The notes under the pieces are model-generated. The model was not told the origin of the DNA, ran no database searches, and saw nothing but the letters and a program-made list of their open reading frames with translations. The translations under genes were made by a program, and so were the position numbers. Of a stretch of 64,000 nucleotides of DNA, positions 19,099-30,130 are shown piece after piece. The stretch covers positions 2,356,001-2,420,000 of the forward strand of contig AP026162.1 of NCBI GenBank assembly GCA_030295235.1. The letters run 5' to 3'. The DNA is from Fistulifera solaris (taxonomy: Eukaryota > Bacillariophyta > Bacillariophyceae > Naviculales > Stauroneidaceae). The first letter of the stretch is position 1. Every line of letters begins with the position of its first letter.

Positions 19099-22000
19099 TT
19101 ACGTGAGAAAGTCAGGATTTTCGCTGAAAACCAAACTTCCAATTTGTTCGTGTAACGAAACTTCTGCCTTTTCGTCCAACTTGTCGCAATGATGGTTCAG
19201 GATGTTGCATAACTCCTGCAATGCCATTCGTGGCTGCCCCGCTTGTTTGTAGTGATTCGCCTGTTCCAACATCGTATTGATCATCGCGCTGAGTTGGGGT
19301 TCCGTTCGAACTTCGTTGCTGGGCGCGTTCTCGTTCGAATTTTCGTGACTGAGTGATACGTCTGCCATCGTCTCGTCGCCCGAAGTGGACGCAGCCTCGG
19401 TGCCGGTTGCTGATAGAGTAGAATTACTTGAGATGGTTTCAACAGAAAGGCGATGGCTGTCTCCGCCAATGTTACTGCTAGGTGCCACAGCAGGTTTGCG
19501 CTCGTCTTCGACATGACTGGAGTGGGTATCACGCTGGACACTGCTAGGAACAGGAGCAGGTTTGACATCTTCTGACTTGGGTTGACTGGCGGCGCTGACG
19601 ACAGCCTCAGATTTCATAGCTGTTGGCTCTTTTTGACAGTAGACGAGAAAACAGGCCCACCAGATAGACTGAAATCATCGTCAGAGTCGACATCAATGAT
19701 TTCTCTCGGCTTGGACACTGGAGCCGGCGGTTCATTCAGTACGAAATCATCAAACTGGAACACGGGTTTTTGGATGGACGATAGCGTAACTGCAGGTTTC
19801 GTAACAACCGGTTTCGGTTCCGTGCGCGCTGCCGGTACGTGAGGTCTCGTCTCTGTGGCGAACGGCTTTTTGTCGACAGGAGCTTGAGGCGTGTAAGAAA
19901 GATTTCTGGCGACAATTCGTTCGGCGCTTGCAAGACTCTCGAAAAGTTCGTTTCGAGAATCCGGTGGAAGAAAGCGATCATAAGGAGTCGACAATGGAAA
20001 TGAATCAGAGTCTCGCGATTTGTATCCACTCGACATGAGGTGTTCCATCCTTCCCATCATTCCAAGCCCTGCCAACTCCGGAGTCCATGACATTATCAAG
20101 AATGTGACGAGGGTTGGATACATCCGTAGGTACGGAAGAAAACGCCAGTTTTGTGCCGTCGTGACCTTCTTCGATAGCGGCAGTATCCGAAGTCTTGTAA
20201 AACACATCGTGACGCGAAAGGCCGAGGACGTTTCTGAACTCGCGAACAAAATCAAAATCACTGTGTGAACAATCGTTTCCTTCTGCTTGAGCCTTTTCTA
20301 GAGTAGGACACTCGCCTGGTGGAGCCAAGTTAAACATTTTCGAGAGCTCGCTTCGCTCAAAGTATCGTTGCACTTCATCTCCAACTGTCAACACCACGCG
20401 GCGAATGCCGTCCTTGTAAAGCTGTCGCTCGTACATTTTCTCTTCGACTGTTCCAGCCGTGATCATGCGAACGACCGTCACTTCTCGCGTTTGCCCGATG
20501 CGGTAGGCCCGACCAATAGCCTGGTCATCTTCCGATGGATTCCATGATGGGTCAAACAATATGACTCGATCGGCCCCAGTGAGTGTAATTCCGACACCTC
20601 CCGCTTTCGTCGACAACAAAAAGACTTTCTGCTGACTCTTTGGGTTATTAAAGTCATCCACCAGTCGTTGTCGCTCCCTTTCCTTTGTATCCCCGTCGAT
20701 GCGCGATACGCCAAGATGGAGCTTCTCCAGTAACGCGCGCTGAATAATGTTCAACATCTTGGTACTCTGCGAAAAGATGAGAATCTTGTGACCTCGATCC
20801 GTCATTTTCTCGACCAAGTGCAGCATAGTCTCTAGTTTCGCGCTTTGCTCGATGGTTCTGTGCAAGTCGGGCACCTCGTATTCTTCGTCGTACAGTGCTG
20901 GGTGACCACACAGCATCTTCATTCGGGTAATCGCTGCCAGTACAATGGCGGTTTCACCCTCCGAAGCGAGCGCAGAATCGATCTCTTATTCAACAAGAAC
21001 TCATTGTACAGCTCGCGTTGCTGTTCGGAAAGATGCGACCAAACAACAATCTCGGTCTTGGTCGGAAGCAACTCGCGCAGGATATCAAATTTCCGACGCT
21101 GCAGCAAGAAAGGTCGAAGAACTTCTTGCAAGTTCTTGCTCCGGTCGTCACCACGCTGAATGATGTATTCGGAGGCATTCTTGTCTCGCGCAGCATCAAT
21201 TATTTTGATGTAGGCGTATTTGAACGTCGACAAATCCCCCAAGAGTCTTCCTGCCGAAATCCAGTCAAAGATCGTCCATAATTCCTGTAATCAAATGCAA
21301 AAAGTGAGACCTGTGAACACGCTTTTTTCACATAAACTTCATGGTTTCGTACCTCCAGATTGTTCATGATCGGCGTCCCCGTGAGCATAATGCGCTTCGT
21401 CTTGGGTTTACAGATGCTTTGACAACAGGAGTGCGTTTTGGTGCGACGGTTCTTAATGGTGTGTCCTTCATCCAACACGACGTAATCCCAAACATCTTTC
21501 GCACCTCCCAAAAACAGATCGGTGCACTTTTCCACCATCCCGTAGCTGGTAATGACGAGTTGCGGTCGTTGGGATTTGCTGCGTCGGCTGAAATGGAAAA
21601 AAAGTGTCAGTCGTTGTCGTTGTTGGGCGGTTTGTCCCGTTCCAGCACACAGTATTACTTACGCCGCCAATGCCTCCGCCAAGATTCGTTTGCGTTGCAA
21701 GGGCGAATGATCGGCCGACATGACTTGCACCATGGCGATCGGTACACAGGCCAGCAACACTTTCGAGGCTTCCCGTTCCCACGACCGCAACACCGATTTG
21801 GGAGCCACCACGAGCGCATTGCAGATCGTTCCGGCGTTCATCAATCCTCCCAAACACGTCAATGTCGTGAAAGTCTTGCCCATGCCCATGTCATCGCCCA
21901 GCAATCCTCCACCGCGGTGATACAAGCTCGCCATCCAACTGACGCCTTCGACTTGATGAGCAAAGAGTTTCTGATACAGGCTGCGGGGGATGCGGAAATC

Positions 22001-22371
22001 GGGAAATTGAATTCCCTTGTGATCCGGGGCGAAATACAATTCGTTGCGTGATTTGTCGAGCATGTAGGGCAGTTCAATCGGCACCTTCTTGGAAGAAGAC
22101 GACTTGGTGCGCTGCAAAGGGACCGAATCGCGGCGGGTGTTTTCCTCTTCGTTCGGAACACTCTCGTCATTGACTTTGGGTTCAATCCCCAGTGTTTGCA
22201 AAGGTCTTTGATTTCTTCCGACGACGACGATAAGGAAGACGAAAGAGAAGAGGATCGGGAGAAGTCGGTATCATATTCTTGTGTTTTGGGTTTCTTCGAC
22301 TGCGACGAGTCACTGTCGTCACTCGAAAACCCAACGGAACGACGACGGTCGTTCGGCGTCAAATCATCCAT
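19099..22371 (-). CDS. SNF2-family DNA translocase, ERCC6L (PICH)-like, frame broken
   Basis: ATP-driven chromatin translocase of about 1043 residues. Start ATG at 22371. Exons: 21663-22371, 21353-21587 and 19099-21284; introns: 21588-21662 and 21285-21352. Helicase motifs in order: GDDMGMGKT (I), VVLDEGHTIKN (II), LTGTPIMNNLE (III), ILIFSQSTKML (IV), LLSTKAGGVGITLTGADRVI (V) and QAIGRAYRIGQ (VI). The C-terminal HYKQAGQPRMALQELCNIL looks like a TPR repeat; human ERCC6L also carries TPRs, which supports that subtype over ERCC6/CSB. Four single-base breaks: 22195-22197 (AAA short), 20952-20954 (AAA short), 20067-20069 (one extra) and 19630-19634 (AAAAA short). Correcting all four gives an intact frame. 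Role: resolving ultrafine DNA bridges or repair (family knowledge). Confidence 0.85.
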
Positions 22372-22814
22372 CTTATGCGAGACTCCCCGTGATTTGAACG
22401 GCTCAGTTAAGTGCAATGAAAGGAAGTAGTGCTGCGGCAATTCTTATTTGAGTTGAATTCGAATGATGCGCATGCACTTTTTGTGTTGAACGATAAGTGC
22501 GCCTGGCGTGTTGAGAGGTGCAAGAAAGCGGAGCGCGCGCGTCTTTGGTGTTCAAACTGCGCGCCGGTCGGTTCGCGTGACCTCGTCCTTTACATAAAAA
22601 AATATGTCCTTACGTCGTAGTGGTAGTAATTCAAACCGGGCGTTGGAGGGAGGTTTTTGCCTTCGTGAATCCCGAGGAAAACGTGACTCACCTTAACAAC
22701 GCAACAAACAAAACTCCATGCGAATACTTGGTAAAAAGGCAGACGACGGTATGCGCAATTCATCTAATTAATCCTTTTTGACTATTACTTCTTACAAAAC
22801 ACCTCAGAAGAAGT
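22372..22814. other. Divergent promoter region
   Basis: 443 bp between the SNF2 gene and homocysteine methyltransferase starts; no other feature. Confidence 0.45.
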
Positions 22815-23840
22815 ATGACGTCGCTGGAAGAATGCATACAACACAACGTTCCGTTCTTTTGGCTCGACGGCGGAACGGGAGAAGAATTGTTTCGACGCAA
22901 CGTCCCTGATGATCGAAAACTGTGGAGTGCGACGGCCGTTGTGCATGCCGAATATCACGAAACACTCCGCGCGGTCCATCGTTCTTTCTTGGAGGCGGGA
23001 GCCGATGCGATTACGACCAACACGTACGGACTGGTGCCTTCGGTGGGATTTTCCGTCGATGAAATCTCTCAGTATTGTGAATTGGCGGCCCGATTGGCGC
23101 GACAAGTCGTACAAGAAACGCGAGCCGAAGCTTGGGTCTTTGGATCTTTGGGACCTTTGGTCGAATCGTATCGTCCCGATTTGATTCGAACCCACGAGGA
23201 GGGAGTCTCTCTGTATCAAAGCATGATCACGGCCATGGCATCACATATCGATGCCGTGTTGGCCGAAACCATGTCGTCGGTTGAAGAAGCTATGCAAGCG
23301 GTTGATGCTTTAGCGCTTTACAACACGGAACAGAAGAAGGAATTACCGATGCTCGTTTCTTTCACCTTACAGGCGAACGGCAATGTGCGCAGCCACGAAC
23401 CGGCCGAGTGCGCTATCGGACGCATTTTACAGTACGCCCGGGAAAAGCACGTTCGCGGTACGTACCCCTTGTTATGATTTCTTGTAAATAGCGCTCAATC
23501 ACCCGACTCATGGTAGTTTACAACGGCAGTACTCGCTGTTCTGTTCAACTGTTGTGCGCCGGAAGCCATTTCGATTGCCTTGCAGCGGGTTCATAAGACT
23601 TCGTCAGCACGATCCTGTGTGCTGGGTGCTTATCCCAATCGCTTGACAGAAATTTCACCCGACTGGACGATGGCCGAGTCGAGCGGTCCGCAACCATTTC
23701 GTGCGGATCTGGATGTGCACCATTATGCGCAACTCGTGCAGAGTTGGCGTGACCAATACCCCCTATTGCGCATCGTCGGAGGTTGTTGTGGTATTACTCC
23801 TGAGCACATTGCCTACTTGAAACAAGTCATCGTAGAGTGA
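22815..23840 (+). CDS. Homocysteine S-methyltransferase
   Basis: Transfers a methyl group, probably from S-methylmethionine or AdoMet, to homocysteine to make methionine. Exon 1 is 22815-23457, the intron is 23458-23529 (72 bp) and exon 2 is 23530-23840, giving 317 residues, normal for the family. The N-terminal motif is WLDGGTGEELFRR, followed by GADAITTNTYG. Zinc-binding cysteines appear in VLFNCCAPEAIS and IVGGCCGITPEH. The splice is clear because it rebuilds HVR/VLAVLFNCC. No targeting peptide, so probably cytosolic. No frameshift. Confidence 0.93.
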
Positions 23841-24037
23841 TTCATACTTGGTGACTGAAAAGTGATGACGCTGGATGGTCACTATAATTGTTTGAACAGT
23901 GTGATTTTTGTTTCACAATTATGGAATGCAACAATTCACTTGGAAATTGCACGAGGACTACAACTGACGATCGAACAAATGTACTTTGAGATTCGAGTAT
24001 TTATTGCCGGCTATATCTAAATTATCGATTCATGGTT

Positions 24038-25012
24038 CTAAAAGGCACAGCGAGCCTTGGTAACGGCGTTTTTGACCGAGCACATGGTGCGCGAGAACCA
24101 GCTTCCCGTCTTGGAGCAGTCGTTCAATTTCAAGCAGTTGGGAGCCTGTGCACCGATCTCCTCCCTTACTGGTGCAAACCTGCGTTCCTTGAGCGTTGTA
24201 AAAGATGGCGTTGCAGCCACCGCAATAATCATCAATGCAGGAAACGTACTCCTCATCGCACGAAGTTGCTTCGCACGGTGCTTCGAAGCAGCGAACAAAA
24301 GGAGCATCATCGGGACAATCCTTGCCGCAAATTCTCTGACAAACCTTTTCTGCGTTGCATGTGATGCGCCCAGTGCATTCAATGACGGGGTAGATGTTGG
24401 ATGGGTTGAAGCAATCAACGTCTGCGCCGCAGGAGCCCAATTCGAGGCAAGTTCCATCCGCACAGTACCCGCCCTCTTTGCAATCGGCATCCGACTTGCA
24501 AATGTCGTCTGCACCGGTGTGTCCGCGTCCTCCTCAACAAGCGAAGGGACAGGCGTACTCTCATCTCCCGCCCAGCCGCCGGGGAGGTCGCCCTTAGAAT
24601 CGAAGCAAAGAGCATTGCATCCACCGCAATAGTAATCGACACAAGTAGTGGAAGCGGGGCACAGGGTAACGGAGCACGGAGAAGCCAAGCATTCGGCAAC
24701 TGGCTGGTCCTTGGGGCACACGTCAGAGCTGCATTGAACGCCGCACTGATTGTTCACACAGTCGACATATCCCACACAAAGGATCGAGTTGTAGACGTTG
24801 GAAGGGTTCAAGCAATCCGACAGATCACGACAAAAGCCGAATTCTTGACACAATCCACCGGAGCAGTACTGCGAACCGGCACGGCAGTCGTCATCTGAGC
24901 TGCACTCAGCAGCCAGAGAGGAACGGAGGAATCTCGTGGCCGACGATGACTCGGCTCGTGAGGTCGCCATCAACAAGAAGGAACTGGCGAGAACTTTCAG
25001 AATGAGCTTCAT
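24038..25012 (-). CDS. Secreted cysteine-rich A-B module protein, frame broken
   Basis: A 324-residue member of an unrecognised family shared with 25900-26760 and 30131-32247. Signal peptide MKLILKVLASSFLLMATSRA. Module A (about 37-145): CSSDDDCRAGSQYCSGGLCQ, DCLNPSN, CVDYYCGGCN. Module B (about 175-290): DCFNPSNIYPV, CFEAPCEA, CIDDYCGGCNAIF. A basic tail ends GSWFSRTMC..VKNA..KARCAF. Module B lies in another frame: one base appears missing near 24513-24516 and one extra near 24163-24165, restoring the same frame for the tail. Regular cysteine spacing implies disulfide-knotted extracellular domains. Role unknown. Confidence 0.8.
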   Translation of the reverse strand: MKLILKVLASSFLLMATSRAESSSATRFLRSSLAAECSSDDDCRAGSQYCSGGLCQEFGFCRDLSDCLNPSNVYNSILCVGYVDCVNNQCGVQCSSDVCPKDQPVAECLASPCSVTLCPASTTCVDYYCGGCNALCFDSKGDLPGGWAGDESTPVPSLVEEDADTPVQTTFASRMPIAKRAGTVRMELASNWAPAAQTLIASTHPTSTPSLNALGASHATQKRFVREFAARIVPMMLLLFAASKHRAKQLRAMRSTFPALMIIAVAATPSFTTLKERRFAPVREEIGAQAPNCLKLNDCSKTGSWFSRTMCSVKNAVTKARCAF

Positions 25013-25899
25013 GATTTTTTACTTTTCTTTGTTCGAATAGGAAATGAATTTTGTGAGCAGATCCATTGATCAAGATTTTGTTGGGTTGTTGCAAGTTGCA
25101 ATCAATCTTGTCAACTATTATCGTCAAACGTGCTCCTCCACTCGGAAGAGAAGCATTTTTGCCGTACTTCATAGCGTACTGTAGTTCATTCGTCGCAGAA
25201 CTCATGACTCAAAAATACGTAACGTTAGCAAGCTATGTTGTACCCCTTTGGGCTAGCAAGACCGAAGTGCACGTTTGCTGCTTCGGCATCACATTTCGAT
25301 CGTGTGACATCTATGGTTCGCTTTGTAGTTGTGTCGTAATGCATTACGTTTTCTGGCATATGACTAATGACTACGACCACCCTACGATTGCCGGAGACAG
25401 TATCTGCGTGTCACCTGTCAGCTGATCACTGATCACACCTTTTTGACGAACATGTCTTCCTCTAACAATGTTTGCGGAATAGTTGTCGCCTTAAATCGAT
25501 ATTTTGTTCATGCTTCAGTAGCAACGCTTTGCGTGGAAAAGTATGCACGTCTGAGCAGCTTAAAACTTGGCAAATGTCTGTGATTTGATCATCGTGTATT
25601 CTATCAAATAAACAACTTTGAACTCAATCACGTCTGGTCTTCTTGTTGGTTCTCTTTCTTTTGCGTCAGCAGTAGTTAAAAACTCGAGTTACTTGTTCTA
25701 ATAAGGAGCCTCTGGACTTCAAGCACGTTGCTCGCTGAAAGCACTAGATCTACAGAATAGGTCTTTATCACAAAAAGGTGACTATGAACAAAAGGCAGAT
25801 TTCCTTTCACTTCCGTACTTTATTGATCTTAATTTGATTGATGGCTTGCCAAAGATATGTAATGATTATTCAGAACCTTTTCAAGTGCATGGAACCCCA
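25013..25899. other. Intergenic region between cysteine-rich genes
   Basis: 887 bp with the promoter of the gene at 25012. Another GTGCACGTTTG core lies at 25267. A 119-codon open frame at 25066-25425 on the plus strand has no domain and overlaps the promoter motif, so I do not call it. Confidence 0.45.
25124..25148 (-). promoter_or_regulatory. Shared upstream motif of the cysteine-rich genes, copy 1
   Basis: The plus strand reads TCAAACGTGCTC, a 5-6 bp gap, then TCGGAAG, 112-137 bp before the ATG at 25012. The same two-part motif precedes the other two family members (26855 and 32403). The GCACGTTT core also recurs at 25267 and repeatedly at 32.8-33.8 kb. Confidence 0.55.
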
Positions 25900-26760
25900 T
25901 CAGTCACTACCTTCCTTCGTGGTGCAAATTTGGCTTCCTTGAGCATCGAAGAAAATGCCTTTGCATTCGCCGCAATAATCGTAGGCGCAGGAAACGTAAT
26001 CCTCGTCGCACGGCGTTTCCTCACAAATCGAAGGGCCACAGGCGACGTTTAGCAAGTCATTGGGACAAAACGGGCCGCAAATCGTCTTACAAATCTTTTC
26101 TTCCGTGCACATGATGTGGCCAGAGCATTCGACTTTGAAAAAGATGTTGGATGGATTGAAACAATCGACCTGTGTCTCACAACTTCCCATTTCGAGACAT
26201 ACTCCATCCGCACAGTATTCATTCTCGCCACACGCATCATCGGAGCTACAACTAGTCTCATCATTGCTCGGAGGATCCACATCATTCTCCTGAGGTGCAG
26301 GATCAAGCACTCCGTCACCTTCCACCGACCCACAGGCCAGATCCCCCTTGGGGTCGAAAAAGAGAGCATTGCAGCCACCACAGTAGTAGTCAACACAGGT
26401 ACTGGGAGATTCGCACGTAGACACCGAGCATGGAGAGGCGAAGCAATCGGCGACGGGCTGACCGTCGGGACACTCGTCGGTGCTGCATTGCCTACGGCAC
26501 TGATTGTCGACACAATCGATGTAGCCATCACAACGGGCAGTGCTGTACTCGTTCGAAGGATTCAAGCAGTCGGCGAGATCACGGCAGAAACCGAATTTCT
26601 TACAAACTCCTCCAGAGCAATACTCTTTCCCGGCACGGCAGTCATCGTCCGAGGTGCATTCGAAATCGTTCGAAATGGGCTTCGACTTTTTGCCATTCAG
26701 TTTGGCATCGCACGACGCGATCAAAATGAAGGCAAGAAGGACGCGAAGAAGGATATTCAT
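25900..26760 (-). CDS. Secreted cysteine-rich A-B module protein, intact frame, no C-terminal tail
   Basis: 286 residues in one uninterrupted frame, ATG at 26760. Signal peptide MNILLRVLLAFILIASCDA. Module A (35-143): CTSDDDCRAGKEYCSGGVCK, DCLNPSNEYSTARCDGYIDC, CVDYYCGGCNALFFDPKGD. An acidic Pro/Asp-rich linker follows (about 150-170). Module B (about 173-280): CSSDDACGENEYCADGVCLE, DCFNPSNIFF, CDEDYVSC, YDYCGECKGIFFDAQG. The GSWFSR...KARCAF tail of its two relatives is absent: it ends TTKEGSD and then a stop. Its signal peptide and module A are closest to the 30131-32247 protein. Function unknown; secretion and disulfide-rich fold are inferred from sequence. Confidence 0.85.
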   Translation of the reverse strand: MNILLRVLLAFILIASCDAKLNGKKSKPISNDFECTSDDDCRAGKEYCSGGVCKKFGFCRDLADCLNPSNEYSTARCDGYIDCVDNQCRRQCSTDECPDGQPVADCFASPCSVSTCESPSTCVDYYCGGCNALFFDPKGDLACGSVEGDGVLDPAPQENDVDPPSNDETSCSSDDACGENEYCADGVCLEMGSCETQVDCFNPSNIFFKVECSGHIMCTEEKICKTICGPFCPNDLLNVACGPSICEETPCDEDYVSCAYDYCGECKGIFFDAQGSQICTTKEGSD

Positions 26761-27154
26761 GATGCTGTTGTTGTTTGCGATTAGGGAGGTGTTGCAAATT
26801 GTGATGTGAGATTAAAACAACAACACACTTTTGTGATGCATCTTCGGAACATTTTCAAACGTGCTCATGATTCGGAACCGGAACAAAACCTATTTTGTCG
26901 TTATGTTCATGGTATACCTGACGACGGACAAACGACTCGGAACTTGACGCTGCTGCACAGCGTCACAGTTCATTTCGCTCGTGAGCCGGCTAGATTGAAA
27001 ATGGCAGCTTCTCCAACACACTTGTATAGCAATCATTTAGTCGTTCAAGTCCTAAAAGACAGCTCTGGGCAATATAAGGTTTTGTCGCATGTGATCCTGT
27101 GATTCGTGTTTCCTTGTAATTCAGTAGTGACATTCGAAACCTTTCCTCTTGATT
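26761..27154. other. Intergenic region
   Basis: 394 bp with the promoter of the gene at 26760, including the shared motif at 26855, and the 3' flank of the hydrolase. No gene seen. Confidence 0.45.
26855..26877 (-). promoter_or_regulatory. Shared upstream motif of the cysteine-rich genes, copy 2
   Basis: TCAAACGTGCTC, a 5-bp gap, then TCGGAA on the plus strand, 95-117 bp before the ATG at 26760. Same order and near-identical spacing as at 25124 and 32403. Confidence 0.55.
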
Positions 27155-28065
27155 TCAATCCTGCAGCAGTTGTACGATATGATGAATGAACTGCTCTCGT
27201 TCTTGTTCGTGATTCGACAAGTTGTGATTGGAACTCGGCAAATACAAAGGATGCGCTATCGGGGATGAACTTCCGTGGTTCATCGCATCCACCAGGCGTT
27301 GCGTCAAGGCGGCCTTGTCGACATGATCGGGGACGTATTCATCGGCACCAGAATAAGCTACACAGCACTGAAAGCGTCGTGAGTCGCTTGTGTCGTCTGT
27401 TCTTTCACCAAACGCACTGACATGCTGTAATCGCTCGATGAGTTCCTCGGCAGAGTAATCGGACGAGAAATAATCATCTTTTCCGCCTCGTTCGTGCAAA
27501 TCCAAATAGCGTTCGGCGGTAATCGGAGCCCAAAACGCCTCTCGCGGCATCATTTCTTGCAGTTTGTTTTGATGTCGCATATCTTGGGCGAGACTCAAAA
27601 GTGTGCGTACTGCGGACTCGTTGCCGCATGTTCTCGATCCGAAACGGGGGCTTGCAATACCGCCAAGCGTAACGACTGCTTTCCAGTCTTCAGATAATGG
27701 ACGATGCATTGACAACCGGTCGAATGACCCATAAGTGTAAAAGATTCGGCGCGACGGTGCGTTTGTAAATACAGGAACAGTGTCTCTAAATCTTGTACGT
27801 CCCGATCGAGGGCACCGTGACCGAAGCCCGTATAACTGCTTTGCAGCAATGGCTGGACCAAAGACCACTGTTCCGGTAACTGTTCCGCTAATTCTTTACA
27901 ATAAGGAGTCGGCAGCAATCCGTCCGACAAGCCACCCAAGAGGATGCATTTCGAAGGTCGGGACGGAGAGGTCTCAAAGGCCACCAAATTGGTGGGTGTC
28001 ATGGTGTACGAGAACAAATCTCCGGTGAGAGTGCCGTACGGCGAAGCAGGAACAGGGAGGCGCAT
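27155..28065 (-). CDS. Alpha/beta hydrolase (DUF1749-like), frame broken
   Basis: About 303 residues, ATG at 28065. Frame one runs through CILLGGLSDGLLPTPYCKEL, SYTGFGHGALDRDVQDLE and the nucleophile elbow LMGHSTGCQCIVHYL (Ser in GHSTG) to APVSDRE. A one-base loss between about 27622 and 27634 moves the rest to a second frame: NESAVRTLLSLAQDM, EMMPREAFWAPITAERYLDL, AYSGADEYVPDHVDK (acid residue) and SSNHNLSNHEQ (His). The layout matches the fungal/plant DUF1749 family of serine hydrolases, whose substrates are not known. No targeting signal. It is inserted between cysteine-rich genes but has no obvious link to them. Confidence 0.8.
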
Positions 28066-28705
28066 AATAAATCAATGATTAAAATGAGGATAAGAAAGAA
28101 CGGAGTATTGTAGACTCTATGCCTTTTTGCTTACAATGAAAGATGCGAGTGAAACGAGTGAAAAGTGCACCGCAAAAATTTGCGGTGCGCGCCAAAAGTG
28201 CGCGCGCACGACGAAGAATCTTTCCTCGTGATTGGAACCTAATTTCCAGTCATGTCACTCACAGGATGGGTCTATAGTCAAAATTAGCAAGCGATCACTG
28301 AAAAGCTTTTCAGTTCAATAATTCGACATGATGAATAGAAACCTAATTACTGAGCTTGTCAATCATCCTAGAACGTTTTTTGATGGCCTTACCAGGTATT
28401 GTACTGGTATAATCGCTCTCCCTTCCTTATTTTTCTCGTGACCGCAATCCAGCCGTGGCAAGGATCCAAGTACATTTGGGGCTATAGTAGATCTCAATAA
28501 TTGGCCACGCTGCTTCGCATTCATTTCCATCGATCTGACTCTATTCTCGCGCTGTTGCATTACCAGGTATTGATGTCAAAGTTTTTTTTATTTAAAAAAA
28601 GAAATAATAATATTCAAAGCCCTTCTCTCCCTATCTAGTTGATCCTCCCTCTTGTCATTATTTGCATTCGAGTCTCGGAGTTCGTTTGGGAATTTCGAAA
28701 GTTTC
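28066..28705. other. Divergent promoter region
   Basis: 640 bp between the hydrolase and the DUF1295 gene. It holds the palindrome at 28167-28188 and a repeated ACCAGGTATTG near 28390 and 28562. No gene seen. Confidence 0.4.
28167..28188. repeat. Perfect 22-bp inverted repeat
   Basis: Arms GCACCGCAAA and TTTGCGGTGC around a 2-bp AA centre, about 100 bp upstream of the hydrolase start. It could be a protein-binding palindrome or a small cruciform. No function is known from sequence. Confidence 0.5.
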
Positions 28706-29790
28706 ATGTCGCTGAAAAGAACCGCACCTTGGTTCCTCTTTCTTTGCTGCCTCGTCTCCTGCGTTCAATCTTCTTTATCATCATATTCTGTTTCCGCTTC
28801 CGTCCCCATGGCGCTCCGTAAAACTAGGGCCGGTCGAACATCGTCTATCGTCCTTCCGCGAGGAGGAGGACAACAGCAGCTGCGACACATGGCAACGACC
28901 TTGCATGGTAGTATCTTTTGGAAATCGCAAGGCATCTTGTTGGGCGCCAATTTCCTCGGTTATCTTCTTTCGTAAGTGATTCTTTCGATATTTGATGTGC
29001 ATGTGTCGCTGCACGAGAGGTCTAAAATTGCGCCCGAATGAATCTCTTTTGTTGGATTGACAGTGGTGTATCCTCGTATCACTATCACGTGGACCTGTTG
29101 GGTACGGGTGCGTTTGCGGCGGTCGCGGCATTCACCTTCCGTCGTTCCCCCGTGAGCAGTCTTGCCGTTATGCTGTGGAGTATCAAATTGGCCAGTTTCT
29201 TGTTGTTTCGTGTCGTGCATCACGGTGGACGCGATAGTCGCTTGAATGACACTTTGGCGGATCCCGTTTCGGCGAGTGGGTTTTGGATCATTTCGTGGCT
29301 TTGGGGTGTTTTGGTATCTCTCCCGCATTGTTTGGGGGCCGCATCGGTGACGGCGAGATCCAATGCGTGGCAAAACGCCGGCCTCGTGCTCTTTGCGGTA
29401 GGCTGGATGATGGAAACAGTGGCCGATTATCAAAAGTGGATGTTCAAACAACAATACGCTTCTTCAACTGTGCCCTACTGCAATGTCGGATTGTGGTCGT
29501 GGTCGCAACATCCCAATTGGTGCGGAAATCTCTTGCTTTGGTTCGGGATATGGATGATGAATGCTCCTTGTCTAATCGCGCCGCAAGCGAAACACATTGT
29601 TGCAAAATACGGACGTTTATTACTCTCGTGTCTCGGACCATTGTTTTTGTTTGCGCTCTTTCATGGTCAAGCGACCGGCTGGATCTTGCCGTCGGCATTG
29701 GAAGCCACGAAACAGAAGTACGGGTACGGTACGGATTCGGAGTATACGAATTATGTTAATCGGACGCCCCTTTTGTTTCCATGGGTTTGA
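28706..29790 (+). CDS. Multi-pass membrane protein, steroid 5-alpha-reductase-like (DUF1295)
   Basis: 330 residues. The start is the ATG at 28706; the upstream in-frame extension lacks an ATG. Exon 1 is 28706-28971, the intron is 28972-29063 (92 bp) and exon 2 is 29064-29790. The N-terminus (APWFLFLCCLVSCVQSS) is a signal or anchor segment. Several membrane helices follow (for example LLGTGAFAAVAAFTF, GFWIISWLWGVLVSLP, NAGLVLFAVGWMMETVADYQK). The diagnostic C-terminal box is present: VGLWSWSQHPNWCGNLLLWFGIW. The family reduces double bonds of lipids using NADPH. The substrate is unknown; the location is ER or plastid envelope (inference). Confidence 0.88.
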
Positions 29791-30130
29791 AATGTGTCAG
29801 AAACGACTTCATCTCAAGATAACATGGATACAGTAAAAATGCTTTGTTTGGACGTCATCGCGCCGTTCATTGTGATTGCGATACTGGTATACTGGTACAG
29901 CATCATCAATCTTCACCGTCGAACTAGAGTCCTGAGCGTGGTCGCATAACGCTCGCCTTTCAAACGCACCCCTCAGAATAGCCAGCTCCAAAAAGCAATC
30001 AAAAGTGCAGCTACAAGTTCGAGTGGAAGTGAAATTCGTTTTATTACTGTTCATGCATGTTCATCTATTATGTAACTCATTCAATTCACTACGACTGAAC
30101 GATTCTGGATCTTTCTGTTTGGAACGATGT
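29791..30130. other. Convergent intergenic region
   Basis: 340 bp of 3' flanks; nothing recognised. Confidence 0.4.

Noticed and set aside
25066-25425. 119-codon open frame opposite the cysteine-rich gene promoter
   Set aside because: It overlaps the shared promoter motif and has no conserved features.
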